From assembly GCA_023268255.1 (NCBI GenBank), contig JALNJX010000004.1, positions 105,115 through 169,114 on the forward strand: a stretch of DNA of 64,000 bases, given 5' to 3'. The stretch comes from Candidatus Wolframiiraptor sinensis (lineage in GTDB: Archaea; Thermoproteota; Nitrososphaeria_A; Caldarchaeales; Wolframiiraptoraceae). A program made the translations under genes and the position numbers. Below, piece after piece: positions 17,748 to 25,788 of this stretch. Within the stretch, counting starts at the first letter, position 1. Every line of letters begins with the position of its first letter. The notes beneath the pieces are model-generated. The model was not told the DNA's origin and made no database searches. It was given only the letters and a program-made list of their open reading frames with translations.

Positions 17748-18104
17748 CTAGACGGACGTAATGCGCATAAGCTTCAGCTCCCGCTTGAATGGATCTAGGA
17801 CCAGCCTAAGCATCTTCAGAGTAACTGCTCCTAAAACCGCCTGATCGCCCTCCTTCCCCAGTATAACGGGCGTGTGCTCCTCACCCTGAGGCAAAATGAT
17901 ATAGCGTTCAGATATCTTCCCAACCACTCTGGTGCTATCCGTTAATACGAAAACGTGCTCCCTAAGGGGCTTAAGCCCCAATTTCATCCACTAAGAAACG
18001 CACTTTCTCCTCTTTATCTGTCGGCCCCCGACGACCCCCTCAACATATACGAGATCAAAGACCTCGAACGGGAATATGGAATGTAAGAGGCTATAAGCAT
18101 TCAC
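17748..18104 (-). pseudogene. Degenerate clan AA aspartic protease (retropepsin-like)
   Basis: The last 79 codons (from 17987) form the C-terminal part of a small aspartyl-protease-like protein: KLGLKPL, then EEHTPVILGKEGDQAVLGAVTLKMLRLVLDP. The matching N-terminus is visible just upstream but in other frames: from GTG 18104, LLHSIFPFEVFDLVYVEGVVGG, then after a frame change VRFLVD, the start of the catalytic Asp-Thr-Gly strand. The TGA/TV segment of about 15 residues between LVD and KLGLKP is missing. With the catalytic motif lost and at least two frame changes, the gene is dead. A short functional protein from 17987 is less likely. Confidence 0.65.
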
Positions 18105-18435
18105 GAGAAATAGTATTCATCGTTGATAAGGCTTAACTTTTTAACACTTAGCCCTCAAATTCAACTATACATACAGGGCAGTTTTCCAACTTTTCCACCT
18201 CTTTAGCTAAGTAGCATTATGTTAGGCAAAGAATTCTTGAAACCATCCCTTCACAAATTTAACCCTCCGCTAAAAATAAAATTGCAGAGATCTCAATCAT
18301 ATCTCCTCTCAAATTTAAGGATCAGAAAAGATAGAAGGATCGGTTGATAAAAAGTAAAAATTTAAAATAGCTGGATATGATTTATATACTTTCGTGAATA
18401 TTATGGTCTAATTAACTGTTATTGGGTGAGGACGG
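18105..18435. other. AT-rich intergenic stretch with one possible broken small ORF
   Basis: Left flank of the AT-rich island. On the minus strand a GTG at 18254 preceded by GGAGG opens a ten-codon frame (MKGWFQEFFA). Sequence in another frame down to a stop at 18148 is coding-like (LAKEVEKLENCPVCIVEFEG, with a CPVC pair). This may be a small gene with one frame lesion, but it is too short to be sure. A TATA-like gatttatatact at 18378-18389 precedes the plus-strand gene at 18436. No other gene seen. Confidence 0.35.
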
Positions 18436-19309
18436 TTGTCCGCGAGGTTGGGGACTGAATTAAGGAAGCAACGTGAAAGAAATAGAATCTTAGTAACAAC
18501 ATATGTTTATGATGCTGTTTTTAGAAGGCCCATCCCCAATAGTGTACTTGCAAAAGACATCACTTTACAGAGATTATAGGTATTATGAAAGAGTTAGGGA
18601 TGCATTGATAAGGGAGGGACTAATCACGTTACATGATTCGACAAAAAATGTAGAGATTACTGATAAAGGCAAACATGTCGTGATCAGCTTATTGACAGGG
18701 AGAGGTGCTTCTTCAGATGTTCCATTATCGCGTATTGCAACAATGTTTTATCCTTTTGCTGTCTTACGTATAAGCGATTATGAGCGTGAGGCATTGTTCG
18801 CCACATTTTTACTTATGTATGCGGATGCGGGAGGTGATTCTTCAAAAAGTTATCACGAAGAAATATTGAGATCGGCAAAAGAGGATATTGAGAATGATAC
18901 AATGGATGAAAGATTGCGCAAAGCATCTTATATAATCTCTTATAACATGGACATTGATCAAACTAAGAACAATCTCATTGTCACTAATGGATATTCTCTT
19001 ATCTGCAAATGGTCATATCTGCTAATTTTATACTACACATTTAGGAAATTTTCAAAGCTGGCAAGATTTTTAAGCAAAACATATTATATTCTCACGAATA
19101 GAAATTTTAAAAATCTACTCCTCTCAGTGCTGGCCGTAACTCTTCTTACATTACCATACTTGCCTAATCATTTATCACCTCAGCATTTACTAGCCTTCCT
19201 TCTCATTGAAGGAGGAGTTCTCATCTCTTTTGGAGCAATTATCGGATTGCTCTTTCTCATAATCTATAGTCCAGTCTTCGTATATGTTGTTATAAAGATT
19301 ATGTTATAA
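18436..19309 (+). pseudogene. Frameshifted winged-helix protein with C-terminal membrane anchor
   Basis: TTG 18436 lies seven bases after GGTGAGG and opens a 47-codon frame (SARLGTELRKQRERNRILV, then YVYDAVFRRPIPNSVLAKDI) that stops at 18577-18579. The next frame, open from ATG 18503, continues with YYERVRDALIREGLITLHD and runs to 19309. Joined near 18565-18572 they give a normal winged-helix domain: helix 1, a Pro turn, helix 2 and a recognition helix. The C-terminal third has two hydrophobic helices (about 40 and 30 residues before the end), so the joined product would be a membrane-anchored regulator. Family unknown. The 268-residue frame alone would lack the first helices. Lesion, assembly error or recoding cannot be separated here. 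Confidence 0.5.
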
Positions 19310-19356
19310 AGATTGCATTTAAACTATTACGACAACGTCTTGGAAACTTGTCTAAG

Positions 19357-19382
19357 TCACTCCAATAACAATATTGGAGTGA
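19357..19382. repeat. Operator-like inverted repeat
   Basis: Perfect 10-base arms CACTCCAATA and TATTGGAGTG (19358-19367 and 19372-19381) flank a four-base centre, extended by one more T-A pair. A third half-site, CTCCAATA, lies ten bases downstream at 19392-19399. It sits 70-95 bases before the winged-helix gene at 19453, as expected for an autoregulated operator; a transcript hairpin is the alternative. Confidence 0.5.
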
Positions 19383-19452
19383 TCTTCTAAGCTCCAATAT
19401 TCTTATTGTAGAGAAATAACTTAATTGCACCTAGCATTTTGTCTTTGCGGAG

Positions 19453-20014
19453 ATGATGGATGCAAGCAAATTGGGAACAGACAAGCCGAACTTAAAGCAC
19501 ATAATAGCACTTTTATTGCAAGTGAGCAGAAAACCAAAAACTCTGGACGAACTTGGACTTACGCGTGAGGACGCGAGAATACTTGTTGAAACTGGTTATT
19601 TTGAATGGAAACGTGTAATTTTTCCAACAGAAAGTGGATATGAGTTGGTAAAGTGGCTGCTGCGAGGAGAAAAAGAAGAGGAGTTCGAGTTTTTTGAAGC
19701 AGTAAAACAAGAGGCATTAAGAAAAGTGATAGAGAAAGGAAATAGAGCCATAGCCGGTATTAGAATGCTGGAGCCGATACATCTTCATGTCTTGCAAAAA
19801 TTACGAAACAGGCAACCAGTATTCTATGCGGATATTGAGAAAAAAAGTTGTAAAAGAATTAGTTAGGTGGGGGCTTGTGAAAAAGGTAGGTGTTTATAAC
19901 ATCTTAGACTTAACGAGGCTTGGTCAGGAATTTTTAACATGCTTTGAGGAAGCGTACCGTAATATTAAGCCAGCAGTTCGCTTAGGGGAGGTGATTGAAA
20001 AAGAGGCGGAGTGA
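19453..20014 (+). pseudogene. Frameshifted tandem winged-helix DNA-binding protein
   Basis: Two overlapping frames form one protein of about 185 residues. The first (from ATG 19453) holds an N-terminal HTH-like half with TLDELGLTREDARILVETGYFEW and then a second domain beginning LEPIHLHVLQKLRNRQPVFYADIEKK. The frame breaks at a run of seven A at 19840-19846. The next frame continues with VVKELVRWGLVKKVGVYNI, the recognition helix and wing, and ends at 20014. One extra A, or a -1 slip on the run, would restore the protein. GGAG precedes the ATG. It leads a cluster with the genes at 20017 and 20145. The palindrome at 19357-19382 may be its operator. Confidence 0.6.
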
Positions 20015-20016
20015 AT

Positions 20017-20172
20017 ATGATCCACAGCTTCCTGGATGAGAACAGTAACATTGACAAAGCGCCCGGGCAAAGTGCTCCAAAAGTGAGACCAAAATCCCTT
20101 ATGCTCCGCTTACCGGCGAAAGAGCATAAGGGGGGTGACGTTAAGTGGTCAAAGGAGTCAGTGACTCAGTAA
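20017..20172 (+). CDS. Small hypothetical protein (51 residues)
   Basis: ATG 20017 follows the previous stop by two bases, with GGAG about seven bases upstream. The product is 51 residues, starting MIHSFLDENSNIDKAPG, polar and basic in the middle (PKVRPKSLMLRLPAKEHKGG), with no recognisable domain. Its 3' third contains the hairpin at 20096-20132 and its last 28 bases overlap the next gene. It could be a real small protein or a leader peptide whose translation opens the hairpin before the gene at 20145; this is speculative. Confidence 0.35.
   Translation: MIHSFLDENSNIDKAPGQSAPKVRPKSLMLRLPAKEHKGGDVKWSKESVTQ
20096..20132 (+). promoter_or_regulatory. Hairpin adjacent to ribosome binding site
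   Basis: Perfect 11-base arms CCCTTATGCTC (20096-20106) and GAGCATAAGGG (20122-20132) enclose a 15-base loop. The right arm runs directly into the G-run and TGA that form the Shine-Dalgarno sequence (20130-20137) of the gene starting GTG 20145. A folded transcript would partly hide that site, so this looks like a translational switch or a protein-binding site. Confidence 0.55.
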
Positions 20173-21269
20173 GACCTAAAGTGCTCGAAGCTATCCTAGC
20201 AACATACTTGACGGATGGACATTATAACGGCATTTCAATAGGTGTTAGAAATATAGACCCGATAATTTTTAAACATCTCGCTGACCTAAAACTAATCAAA
20301 TCGATATTTATCGTAAAAGGAACAGGAGATACGTGGAGTTTCGGAAGTTATTTTTCAAAGGAGCTAAGTGATGTGGCGCTAAATTGTCTTGAGGGGCCCA
20401 GAAAACCATTCGCCAGAATTAAGAATGAAATCTTAAAGGATATAGATTATGCAACATTTTTCAAATGGGTAGTTGAATACGAAGGAGACATATTCATTAA
20501 CCGTTGGACGAATAGACTGTTATTAGTGGTTTCTTTCACACAATATGAACCAATTCTTGAATCATTGAACGTCAATGCGGTTAAACGATTGAAGTTATCG
20601 GTAAAGAATACTAAAGAATTAATGCTTAATGGAGTTGTCACGCCAACTAGACTGTGGCTCGATGATGTAATTGAGGAATTCATGCGGCAAGAATTGAACA
20701 CCGCACCAGTGAAATATTATAAATATTACCAGATCGAGGCGACGAAAAGCAAAGTCAGCTTTGTACATAACTACCAGATATACACAGACGTAACAACAGA
20801 TAATATCGCTGTCGAGCACCTTTGCTCGATGACTTTAGAGGGAACTTGGAAAAGCATCGTAGCTAACATAATTTGCGAGGCCATTCAAGCATATCATAAG
20901 GGTTACATTAACAGTAAGGACATACATTTGATAAAGAAAGTCTTAAGTTGCAACATTGAAAGGCCATTTAAGGGCCCCTACAACGAATACATCATGAGAA
21001 ACCTTCCCGCAATCTACCCTCTCATACTAAATGGAACGAGACTACAGGTTCATAAGAAGCTTAAGAAATTCGAAAAGCTCAAAGAATATCTTTCAATTAG
21101 AAGAAAGAAATCCTTAAATTATCTGTTGAGGTCTATGCCGTTGGATGAAGTTGAGCGATTACGCTACTTAACGCTGACCATTAATTCGCTAGGCTCTTTA
21201 TTTAGAATGCTACAAGAAGGGAGCACGCCTATAGGGCGCATAAAAGTTATGGGGATGGTAGTTAAATAG
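20145..21269 (+). CDS. Hypothetical protein of the AT-rich island
   Basis: Protein of 374 residues with no family I recognise. GTG 20145 is preceded by GGGGGGTGA at a good distance. The N-terminal portion (VRPKVLEAILATYLTDGHYN) looks helical and could be an HTH-like element. The centre is mixed alpha/beta with many aromatic residues (KYYKYYQIEA) and the C-terminus is Lys/Arg-rich helical (KKLKKFEKLKEYLSIRRKKS). No signal peptide or membrane span. Its codon use is AT-rich like the other island genes. It is the only gene of the island whose frame is intact along its whole length, so it may be the functional core of the locus. Confidence 0.7.
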   Translation: MVKGVSDSVRPKVLEAILATYLTDGHYNGISIGVRNIDPIIFKHLADLKLIKSIFIVKGTGDTWSFGSYFSKELSDVALNCLEGPRKPFARIKNEILKDIDYATFFKWVVEYEGDIFINRWTNRLLLVVSFTQYEPILESLNVNAVKRLKLSVKNTKELMLNGVVTPTRLWLDDVIEEFMRQELNTAPVKYYKYYQIEATKSKVSFVHNYQIYTDVTTDNIAVEHLCSMTLEGTWKSIVANIICEAIQAYHKGYINSKDIHLIKKVLSCNIERPFKGPYNEYIMRNLPAIYPLILNGTRLQVHKKLKKFEKLKEYLSIRRKKSLNYLLRSMPLDEVERLRYLTLTINSLGSLFRMLQEGSTPIGRIKVMGMVVK

Positions 21270-21296
21270 TTAATCATAAAAAAGGGGTTATAACGA

Positions 21297-21650
21297 ATGA
21301 AACATTCAAAACATTTTAAAAAAACCCAAAATAATTATCGCATGGCCTTATTCAGAAGATAACGTGAAGTTTGCAAAGGCGCTGATGGAACTAGGTATAA
21401 TAGATGATTATTAATAGATGATTATGAATTATCAAAAGAACAACATGAAGTATATCTCATTAGCTATAGAAATAGAGCCACAATTACACTGAGTGACGAA
21501 GAAAGGATGTTTAACACGGCACTCGGTTTCATACCCAAAGAATTCATTAAAGATACATGGTTTGATTCATATATCGATATCAGGCAGGGTAGGATTGTGA
21601 AATACACAAAAGAGGAGGTGATAATTGAATCATCTGAAAAACAACGATAA
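21297..21650 (+). pseudogene. Small gene broken by a 14-base tandem duplication and a homopolymer shift
   Basis: ATG 21297 with an upstream GGGG opens MKHSKHFKK, then leaves frame at a seven-A run (21318-21324). Taking the run as six A gives PKIIIAWPYSEDNVKFAKAL and MELGIIDDY, after which a stop appears inside the second copy of a duplicated 14-mer. Removing one copy restores the frame: ELSKEQHEVYLISYRNRATI, ITLSDEERMFNTALGFIPKE and a tail to the stop at 21650. The repaired product would be about 113 residues, acidic, with no recognised family. It follows the 374-residue gene by 27 bases. Confidence 0.6.
21398..21425 (+). repeat. Perfect 14-base tandem duplication
   Basis: taatagatgattat occurs twice head to tail (21398-21411 and 21412-21425). 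Since 14 is not a multiple of three it shifts the frame of the surrounding gene. Removing one copy joins two coding-like stretches in frame. Confidence 0.9.
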
Positions 21651-21775
21651 AAAATAATTCATGTAACAGTCAAAATGATCAACTTTTATCAGCTCTAAGA
21701 GCTTTCACAAAAAGTAACAAGTAAAATCCAACTCTTTTACACCGGTAAACTTAATCTGTGAGAAAAACTTATATA

Positions 21776-22186
21776 TTACTTCAGAGGGACATACATGGAG
21801 CTGCGCGTCGCCCCGACTCCTGCCTTACCATGCTTTACCTGCTTGCATGTTAGCGCGAATTCCCCCAGCCTATGCCCTATCATCTCAGGCTTTATCTCGA
21901 CCGGGATGAACTCCTTACCATTGTAGACGTGTATTGTTAGGCCGACCATCTCCGGGAGGATTACCATGTCCCTTGCATGAGTCTTGATTGGCTTCTTAGG
22001 CTTCTCGCCCCTCCTCAGCATTTCATTCGCCTCTCTTACCTTCTCAAGCAACCTGAGCTGGACATTGTTTAGGCCGCGCATCAGGCTCCTCCTCTGCCTG
22101 CTCGGCAGCAGCTTTATGAACTGATCCATGCTCATCTGCCTGAGCTCTTCCAGCGTGTAGCCCCTATACGTAAATTCCCTCGGCAC
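21776..22186 (-). CDS. rps19: Ribosomal protein S19
   Basis: Archaeal uS19 of 136 residues, binding 16S rRNA near the head of the small subunit. The N-terminal archaeal extension has [14 protein letters not shown] and the core has [22 protein letters not shown], then [15 protein letters not shown]. The C-terminus [13 protein letters not shown] is family-typical. The start is GTG 22184-22186 with GGTGA upstream. In most archaea it follows L2 directly and precedes L22; here it is separated from L2 by two transporter genes, and downstream lies the AT-rich island rather than L22-S3. Confidence 0.97.
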   Translation of the reverse strand: MPREFTYRGYTLEELRQMSMDQFIKLLPSRQRRSLMRGLNNVQLRLLEKVREANEMLRRGEKPKKPIKTHARDMVILPEMVGLTIHVYNGKEFIPVEIKPEMIGHRLGEFALTCKQVKHGKAGVGATRSSMYVPLK

Positions 22187-22269
22187 GAATCACCGTCCGT
22201 GACTCCAAGATTTAAGGATATACTGCTCGCGCTCCTCGGATTTTTGGAGAACTATTCAGCCCGAGGGTT

Positions 22270-23208
22270 TTACTTGGTCTTTCTCACCAGATGCGGGAGC
22301 ATCCTCTCCACAGCCTTCATCACTAGTAGCGCTAATATGGTCGAGAATAATGTTTGGCCGAAGATGTCTCTCGCATAGGATATTATCGCGACCGGAAGGC
22401 CTTTTATGAAGACGTTTACGAGGAAGTACATTGTCGCCATGTAGACGCCGCTCGCGAAGAGTATGGCCGCCTGCAGGGGCAGACTCCTGCCCCTCCCGAG
22501 GCCTGCTATCAGCCCCTCTCCCCCATGCGCGATTATCGTGACGAACCATCTAGGATAGCCTATTATCAGGTCCGCTATCAGTGGGCCTATGGCCCCGACG
22601 AGCCCGCCGACCCTCGATCCATAAAGGAGGGCTGCCACGAATATCGCTGTATCGCCTATATTCGTGTATCCGCCCGTCGGCGATGGGAAGAATGATCCTG
22701 TGAAAGCGGTCAGAACGGCCGCCATCGCGGATAAAGATGCGGTAGCCGCCAGCTCCACGCTCGTCAGCCTTCTGATGGGCTCTGCGCGGCCCAGCTTTAT
22801 GAAGATCGCCGATTCGGCCGCTAACATGATCGTTGCGGAGGCTAGGAGAATGATGCTAAGAATGGAGATCGGATAGCTGAAAGCGTGCGGAAGTATCTGG
22901 AGGATGATCGCTGAGGCGGCCGCTACGGCCGACACATAACCGCTCCACCTAACGCACCTTCTCAGGAACACTATGCCGGAGGAGATCGATGCTAGGATCG
23001 ATATCGCGGAGAATGTCAGGTAGAGCGGCACCTTGATCTTCTCTACATCCGGCAGGGAGATCATAGACAGGATATCCGCGACCCCGAGGTGCCTGAGGAT
23101 GCTGTGGAGCTGGATGCCGATACCGGCTACTATGATGGATGTGGAAAGGGAGATGAGAGCGGCGATTAACCATGATATCCCCCTGCTCGGCTTCGCGGTG
23201 GATTGCAT
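22270..23208 (-). CDS. ECF transporter S component-like membrane protein
   Basis: Membrane protein of 312 residues. The C-terminal half (from about residue 145) has the pattern of ECF substrate-binding S components: ELAATASLSAMAAVLTAF, FFPSPTGGYTNIGDTAIFVA, an AliGP-like GAIGPLIADLI segment and HGGEGLIAG. The N-terminal half adds four or five hydrophobic spans not typical of the roughly 190-residue S components, so this is a longer variant or fusion. S components bind vitamins or precursors; the ligand is unknown. It lies between L2 and S19, behind an MFS gene on the same strand. Confidence 0.8.
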   Translation of the reverse strand: MQSTAKPSRGISWLIAALISLSTSIIVAGIGIQLHSILRHLGVADILSMISLPDVEKIKVPLYLTFSAISILASISSGIVFLRRCVRWSGYVSAVAAASAIILQILPHAFSYPISILSIILLASATIMLAAESAIFIKLGRAEPIRRLTSVELAATASLSAMAAVLTAFTGSFFPSPTGGYTNIGDTAIFVAALLYGSRVGGLVGAIGPLIADLIIGYPRWFVTIIAHGGEGLIAGLGRGRSLPLQAAILFASGVYMATMYFLVNVFIKGLPVAIISYARDIFGQTLFSTILALLVMKAVERMLPHLVRKTK

Positions 23209-23280
23209 GTCAAATGCCTTTAAGCGGCTCGCTGGTATTTATCGGTGTCGCGCATTATATTTAATCGAGGCCATCTCGCT

Positions 23281-24441
23281 TCAGGCGCTTATGATTCGCG
23301 CGAGCCTACTCGCTAGGATCAGGGCTATGGCTGGATAGATGCATAGGCTCGCGAATGCCGGTGAGAGGGGTATCGCGTGGAGCAGCATGGCCACGGCGAT
23401 GGGGCCGAAGAGATTCCCAATATCCCATGAGGTCAAGTAGATGGAGTTTCCCAATATCCTGAGATTCGGGCTTACCACGTGAGCTGTTATCGCCGCGGTT
23501 AATGGGAACGTGAGGCCATGCGCCATCGCGACGAGATATAGCCCGGCCACGAACAGTAACGCATTGGGTGCTAGTCCTGCGATTAGAGCTCCAGCAGCGC
23601 AGGATAGCATCGAGACCTTGAGAAACTTTACTAGATCAATTTTGCTCATGTTCCTTGATAACGCGATCCTCGTGATGTATGTGACCAGGTAGTAGCCGGT
23701 GAATATCGCTAGGATGATGGGGTCCGGAATTCCCAGCTCTATGCTCGCCTTCAGGGGGCCGTATGCGAAAACCCCTCCTATCGTCGTCGAGTATAGGAGA
23801 TAGAGGAGGGTTGGCAGGAGAAGGGGCTTCTTGAGAATTGTTTTGACCATCGAGAAGCTCATCTTCGAATAGTACGTCTCCTCCCAGAGCGATGGCCGGG
23901 TTTTCGCGAAGGATACTCCGAGAAAGACCGCGATCAGGCTTATCAGAGCGGCGGAGGCCATCAGCATCCTCAAGTCCATTAGGTAGCTCAGGATTGCGCC
24001 GATCGCCGGCCCCAGCCATAAGCCGAGAGCCACATAAGCCGTGTAATCTACGACGGATTTCCGGGCTTCCTCCGGCGCCATCATCAAGCTCGCGAATGAG
24101 AGCATTAAAGTGTAGTTTAGGGCGAAGGTTATTCCCTGGAGCACCCTGAATATCCCCAGCATCCACGGCGTGGTGCTGACGGCATAGCCGAGCAGGGCCA
24201 CGGTATTCAGCGCTATCCCGAGGATCAATATTCTCAGCGCATTTCTCCTCATAGCGAGCATGGATGATGGTATTCTGCTGAGAGCCGAGGCTACAGCCGC
24301 CAAGGAGATCAGGATGCCGACCTCGTACTCTGATGCCCCGAGAGCCGCGTAAATATAGACGGGCAGAATAGGCCCGATAATCTCGTATGAGAGCGTGAAA
24401 GTGAACGTCGCATAGTTGAGAAATCTTTGATGACGTCTCAT
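23281..24441 (-). CDS. MFS transporter
   Basis: Major facilitator of 386 residues with about twelve hydrophobic segments in two halves. The N-terminus TFTLSYEIIGPILPVYIYAA fits helix 1, and RIPSSMLAMRRNALRI corresponds to the cytoplasmic loop 2-3 of drug/sugar MFS pumps. Substrate unknown. It sits 67 bases after L2 on the same strand, followed by the ECF-S-like gene, and so has been inserted into the usual L2-S19 junction. Confidence 0.88.
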   Translation of the reverse strand: MRRHQRFLNYATFTFTLSYEIIGPILPVYIYAALGASEYEVGILISLAAVASALSRIPSSMLAMRRNALRILILGIALNTVALLGYAVSTTPWMLGIFRVLQGITFALNYTLMLSFASLMMAPEEARKSVVDYTAYVALGLWLGPAIGAILSYLMDLRMLMASAALISLIAVFLGVSFAKTRPSLWEETYYSKMSFSMVKTILKKPLLLPTLLYLLYSTTIGGVFAYGPLKASIELGIPDPIILAIFTGYYLVTYITRIALSRNMSKIDLVKFLKVSMLSCAAGALIAGLAPNALLFVAGLYLVAMAHGLTFPLTAAITAHVVSPNLRILGNSIYLTSWDIGNLFGPIAVAMLLHAIPLSPAFASLCIYPAIALILASRLARIISA

Positions 24442-24508
24442 AGCGATCAGGGTAAGCGTTTCCTACAACTGGGATGATAATAAACTTTGGAGGCGCGAGC
24501 CGCGGCGC

Positions 24509-25240
24509 CTACTTCTTCTTTCTGCCGGTTCTTCTTGCCGCGATGTAGCCAACCTTCCTGCCGGGCGGAGCATTTCTCGAGACGGCTTCAGGTCTTCCGA
24601 GCTTCTTCCGGGTTCCCCCGAATGGATGATATGCCGCCGCCATCGCGACGCCGCGAACCCTCGGATACGTTGCGACCCTATGCTTCGCGACCATCCAGTG
24701 ATGCTTCTTGCCGGCTTTCAGGAACGGCTTATCCTTCATCCCGCCGCCCGCCACCACTCCTATCATCGCGAGGCACTTGGAGCTCAGCTCAACCACCTTC
24801 TTCGACGGCAGTAATACTATCGTCCTGTCGCCGAGCTGGGATGTTACGGTCGCGTATGTTCCAGGCGATCGAACTAGCTTGCCCCCATCGCCCGGCTTAT
24901 GCTCTATCATCGAGATCGCTGTTCCCTCGGGAATCCTGGCTAGCGGGAGTATGTTTCCCGGAGCTATCGACGCCTGCTCACCCATCTCGATCACCTGGCC
25001 CACATACATCCCCTCCACAGCCGCAACCGGGAACTCCTCGCCATTCTCCAATGCTATTAGAGCCACTGGAGCGCCTCTACCGGGATCATGATCCAGCTCA
25101 ATCACCCTGCCGATCAGAAACCGGGACTGGGAGATGAGCTGGGATGGATAACCTAAAGCATACTTCCGCCTAATCGAGGCCCTGAACGTCGGCGAGCCCC
25201 TGCCAAGCCTCTGAGCCCTTATACGCTTACCCATCTCCAC
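24509..25240 (-). CDS. rpl2: Ribosomal protein L2
   Basis: Archaeal uL2 of 243 residues, essential for the peptidyl transferase centre. MGKRIRAQRLGRGSPTFRA at the N-terminus is typical of archaeal L2. The core has LPSKKVVELSSKCLAMIGVV and AGGGMKDKPFLKAG, with the conserved histidine region HPFGG and the basic C-terminus RRTGRKKK. Upstream is a 548-base gap with palindromes rather than L23, so it probably has its own promoter. Confidence 0.98.
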   Translation of the reverse strand: MEMGKRIRAQRLGRGSPTFRASIRRKYALGYPSQLISQSRFLIGRVIELDHDPGRGAPVALIALENGEEFPVAAVEGMYVGQVIEMGEQASIAPGNILPLARIPEGTAISMIEHKPGDGGKLVRSPGTYATVTSQLGDRTIVLLPSKKVVELSSKCLAMIGVVAGGGMKDKPFLKAGKKHHWMVAKHRVATYPRVRGVAMAAAYHPFGGTRKKLGRPEAVSRNAPPGRKVGYIAARRTGRKKK

Positions 25241-25788
25241 TCACCGAGATTTCCTTCCAGCCCAGCGATCCAGGAGCCTTATTAAAAATTTTCCTCTCGC
25301 TCCGATCTTCTCCGGTAAGATCATCACATGTTTACGTTTTTACGTTCTAGAACGTTCTAGAGTAGGTTAATCTAGAGAGTTAAAGGGGGAAAAGGGAGGG
25401 GTATTTGGACAGCCCTTCGCCTGCATTAAAGTTTCCACTACTCCCTTAGAGGGAGCAATAATAGATTGATTACAGGCCTCATCAGGGCTTTTATCCTGCC
25501 CCTCCACACATAGCGGCCCATCATAAGCCCTCAGAACTCCTAGCAATCTTCTCAGCAACTCATTTTCACCCTCGCCTTAGCGGAAACTTCCCTTTCCTAC
25601 TCAGTAAGCTAGACGTCGGTGTATTTAAATACCTCCCAGCATTGCCGCCGCAATTTTCCTCATATTCCTCTATATTCCTCTCCTCAGATTCTCTTTATGT
25701 TTTCTCATTCGGCTTATTTAGTCCCAAGTATTTTATTGCCTTATGCATCAATATCATCTCGAGTATATTCCTGTCAGCGTCGCCTCCG
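25241..25788. other. Gene-poor spacer in the ribosomal cluster with palindromes and coding-like scraps
   Basis: This 548-base gap separates L2 from the broken PEBP gene. It contains the palindrome at 25342-25355, the 12-base palindrome GTATTTAAATAC at 25621-25632, and a 63-codon minus-strand frame (25367-25558, TTG start) with no recognised family. A further coding-like minus stretch lies just after the PEBP stop (around 25700-25785, containing ILMHKAIKYLGLNKPNEKT). The scraps may be transposon relics, but I cannot name a family. No intact gene is convincing. Confidence 0.4.
25342..25355. repeat. 14-base perfect palindrome upstream of L2
   Basis: ACGTTCTAGAACGT reads the same on both strands and is followed by a repeat of its second half (GTTCTAGA through 25361). 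It lies about 100 bases before the L2 start and could be a regulator site. Confidence 0.5.

Noticed and set aside
25367..25558. 63-codon minus-strand frame in the L2-PEBP spacer
   Set aside because: TTG start with no binding site and no recognisable family; kept only as part of the spacer description.
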